Part shown: one piece after another, positions 16,757 to 16,757 of the stretch
How the letters are laid out: each line of letters opens with the position of its first letter
How positions within the stretch are numbered: position 1 is the first letter of the stretch
Assembly (NCBI GenBank): GCA_000482145.1
Contig: AUXH01000429.1
Span: forward strand, 1 to 16,757
Reading direction: 5' to 3'
DNA: 16,757 nt
Origin: Strigomonas culicis
Taxonomy: Eukaryota; Euglenozoa; Kinetoplastea; Trypanosomatida; Trypanosomatidae
The notes under the pieces: generated by a model
What the model saw: the letters and a program-made list of their open reading frames with translations, nothing else
Databases searched by the model: none
What the model was told of the DNA's origin: nothing
Translations under genes and position numbers: made by a program

Positions 16757-16757
16757 A

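Larger units (their letters stand above)
15730..16757. other. AT-rich spacer downstream of gene 5
   Basis: About 1 kb with no credible gene. It holds the gene 5 3' UTR with a hairpin at 15784-15819 and mixed sequence around 16060-16250 that I cannot assign. A-rich stretches follow at about 16410-16600. A strong T/C tract begins at about 16605 and runs to the window edge. Confidence 0.6.

Overview
The window looks like nuclear DNA of a trypanosomatid (kinetoplastid) protist. Five intronless genes lie head to tail on the + strand. Each is preceded by a long T/C-rich tract and an AG that looks like a spliced-leader trans-splice acceptor. They are separated by 2-3 kb of AT-rich, low-complexity spacer, with no promoter-like elements between them. 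This is the usual layout of a trypanosomatid polycistronic unit. I cannot name the genus. The contrast between very GC-rich coding islands (by eye roughly 70% G+C, with G/C at most third codon positions) and poly-T/poly-A spacers is strong.

Layout: 1-757 AT-rich leader with a (TA)n microsatellite; gene 1 at 758-1549; spacer; gene 2 at 3691-4704; spacer; gene 3 at 6698-7852; spacer; gene 4 at 10194-11477; a 3 kb spacer; gene 5 at 14533-15729; then about 1 kb of spacer. The spacer ends in a polypyrimidine tract and a CACAG, which is probably the acceptor of the next gene, outside the window.

All five genes encode paralogous single-RRM RNA-binding proteins of one unusual architecture: a variable N-terminal region, one RRM with RNP2 (VYISGL) and RNP1 (KGYGFVLF or KGYGFILF), and a Pro/Gln/Met/Tyr/Ala-rich low-complexity tail. 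The two RNP motifs are 77 residues apart. That is about 45 more than in an ordinary RRM, and the extra residues form an Ala-rich insert with a conserved PLTG...PVASVDLS motif. Genes 1-3 form one subfamily and genes 4-5 another. Within each subfamily the RRM core is identical or nearly identical at the nucleotide level, while the flanks and spacers have diverged. Gene 3 is a mosaic: its RNP2 segment matches gene 5 base for base over 88 nt, while its insert, RNP1 and C-terminal RRM match genes 1 and 2. This points to ongoing gene conversion.

Trypanosomatids control gene expression mainly after transcription, so an expanded RRM array like this plausibly supplies a set of mRNA regulators with one RNA-binding surface and different accessory regions. 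That role is inference. I found no tRNA, rRNA, transposon or CRISPR in the window.
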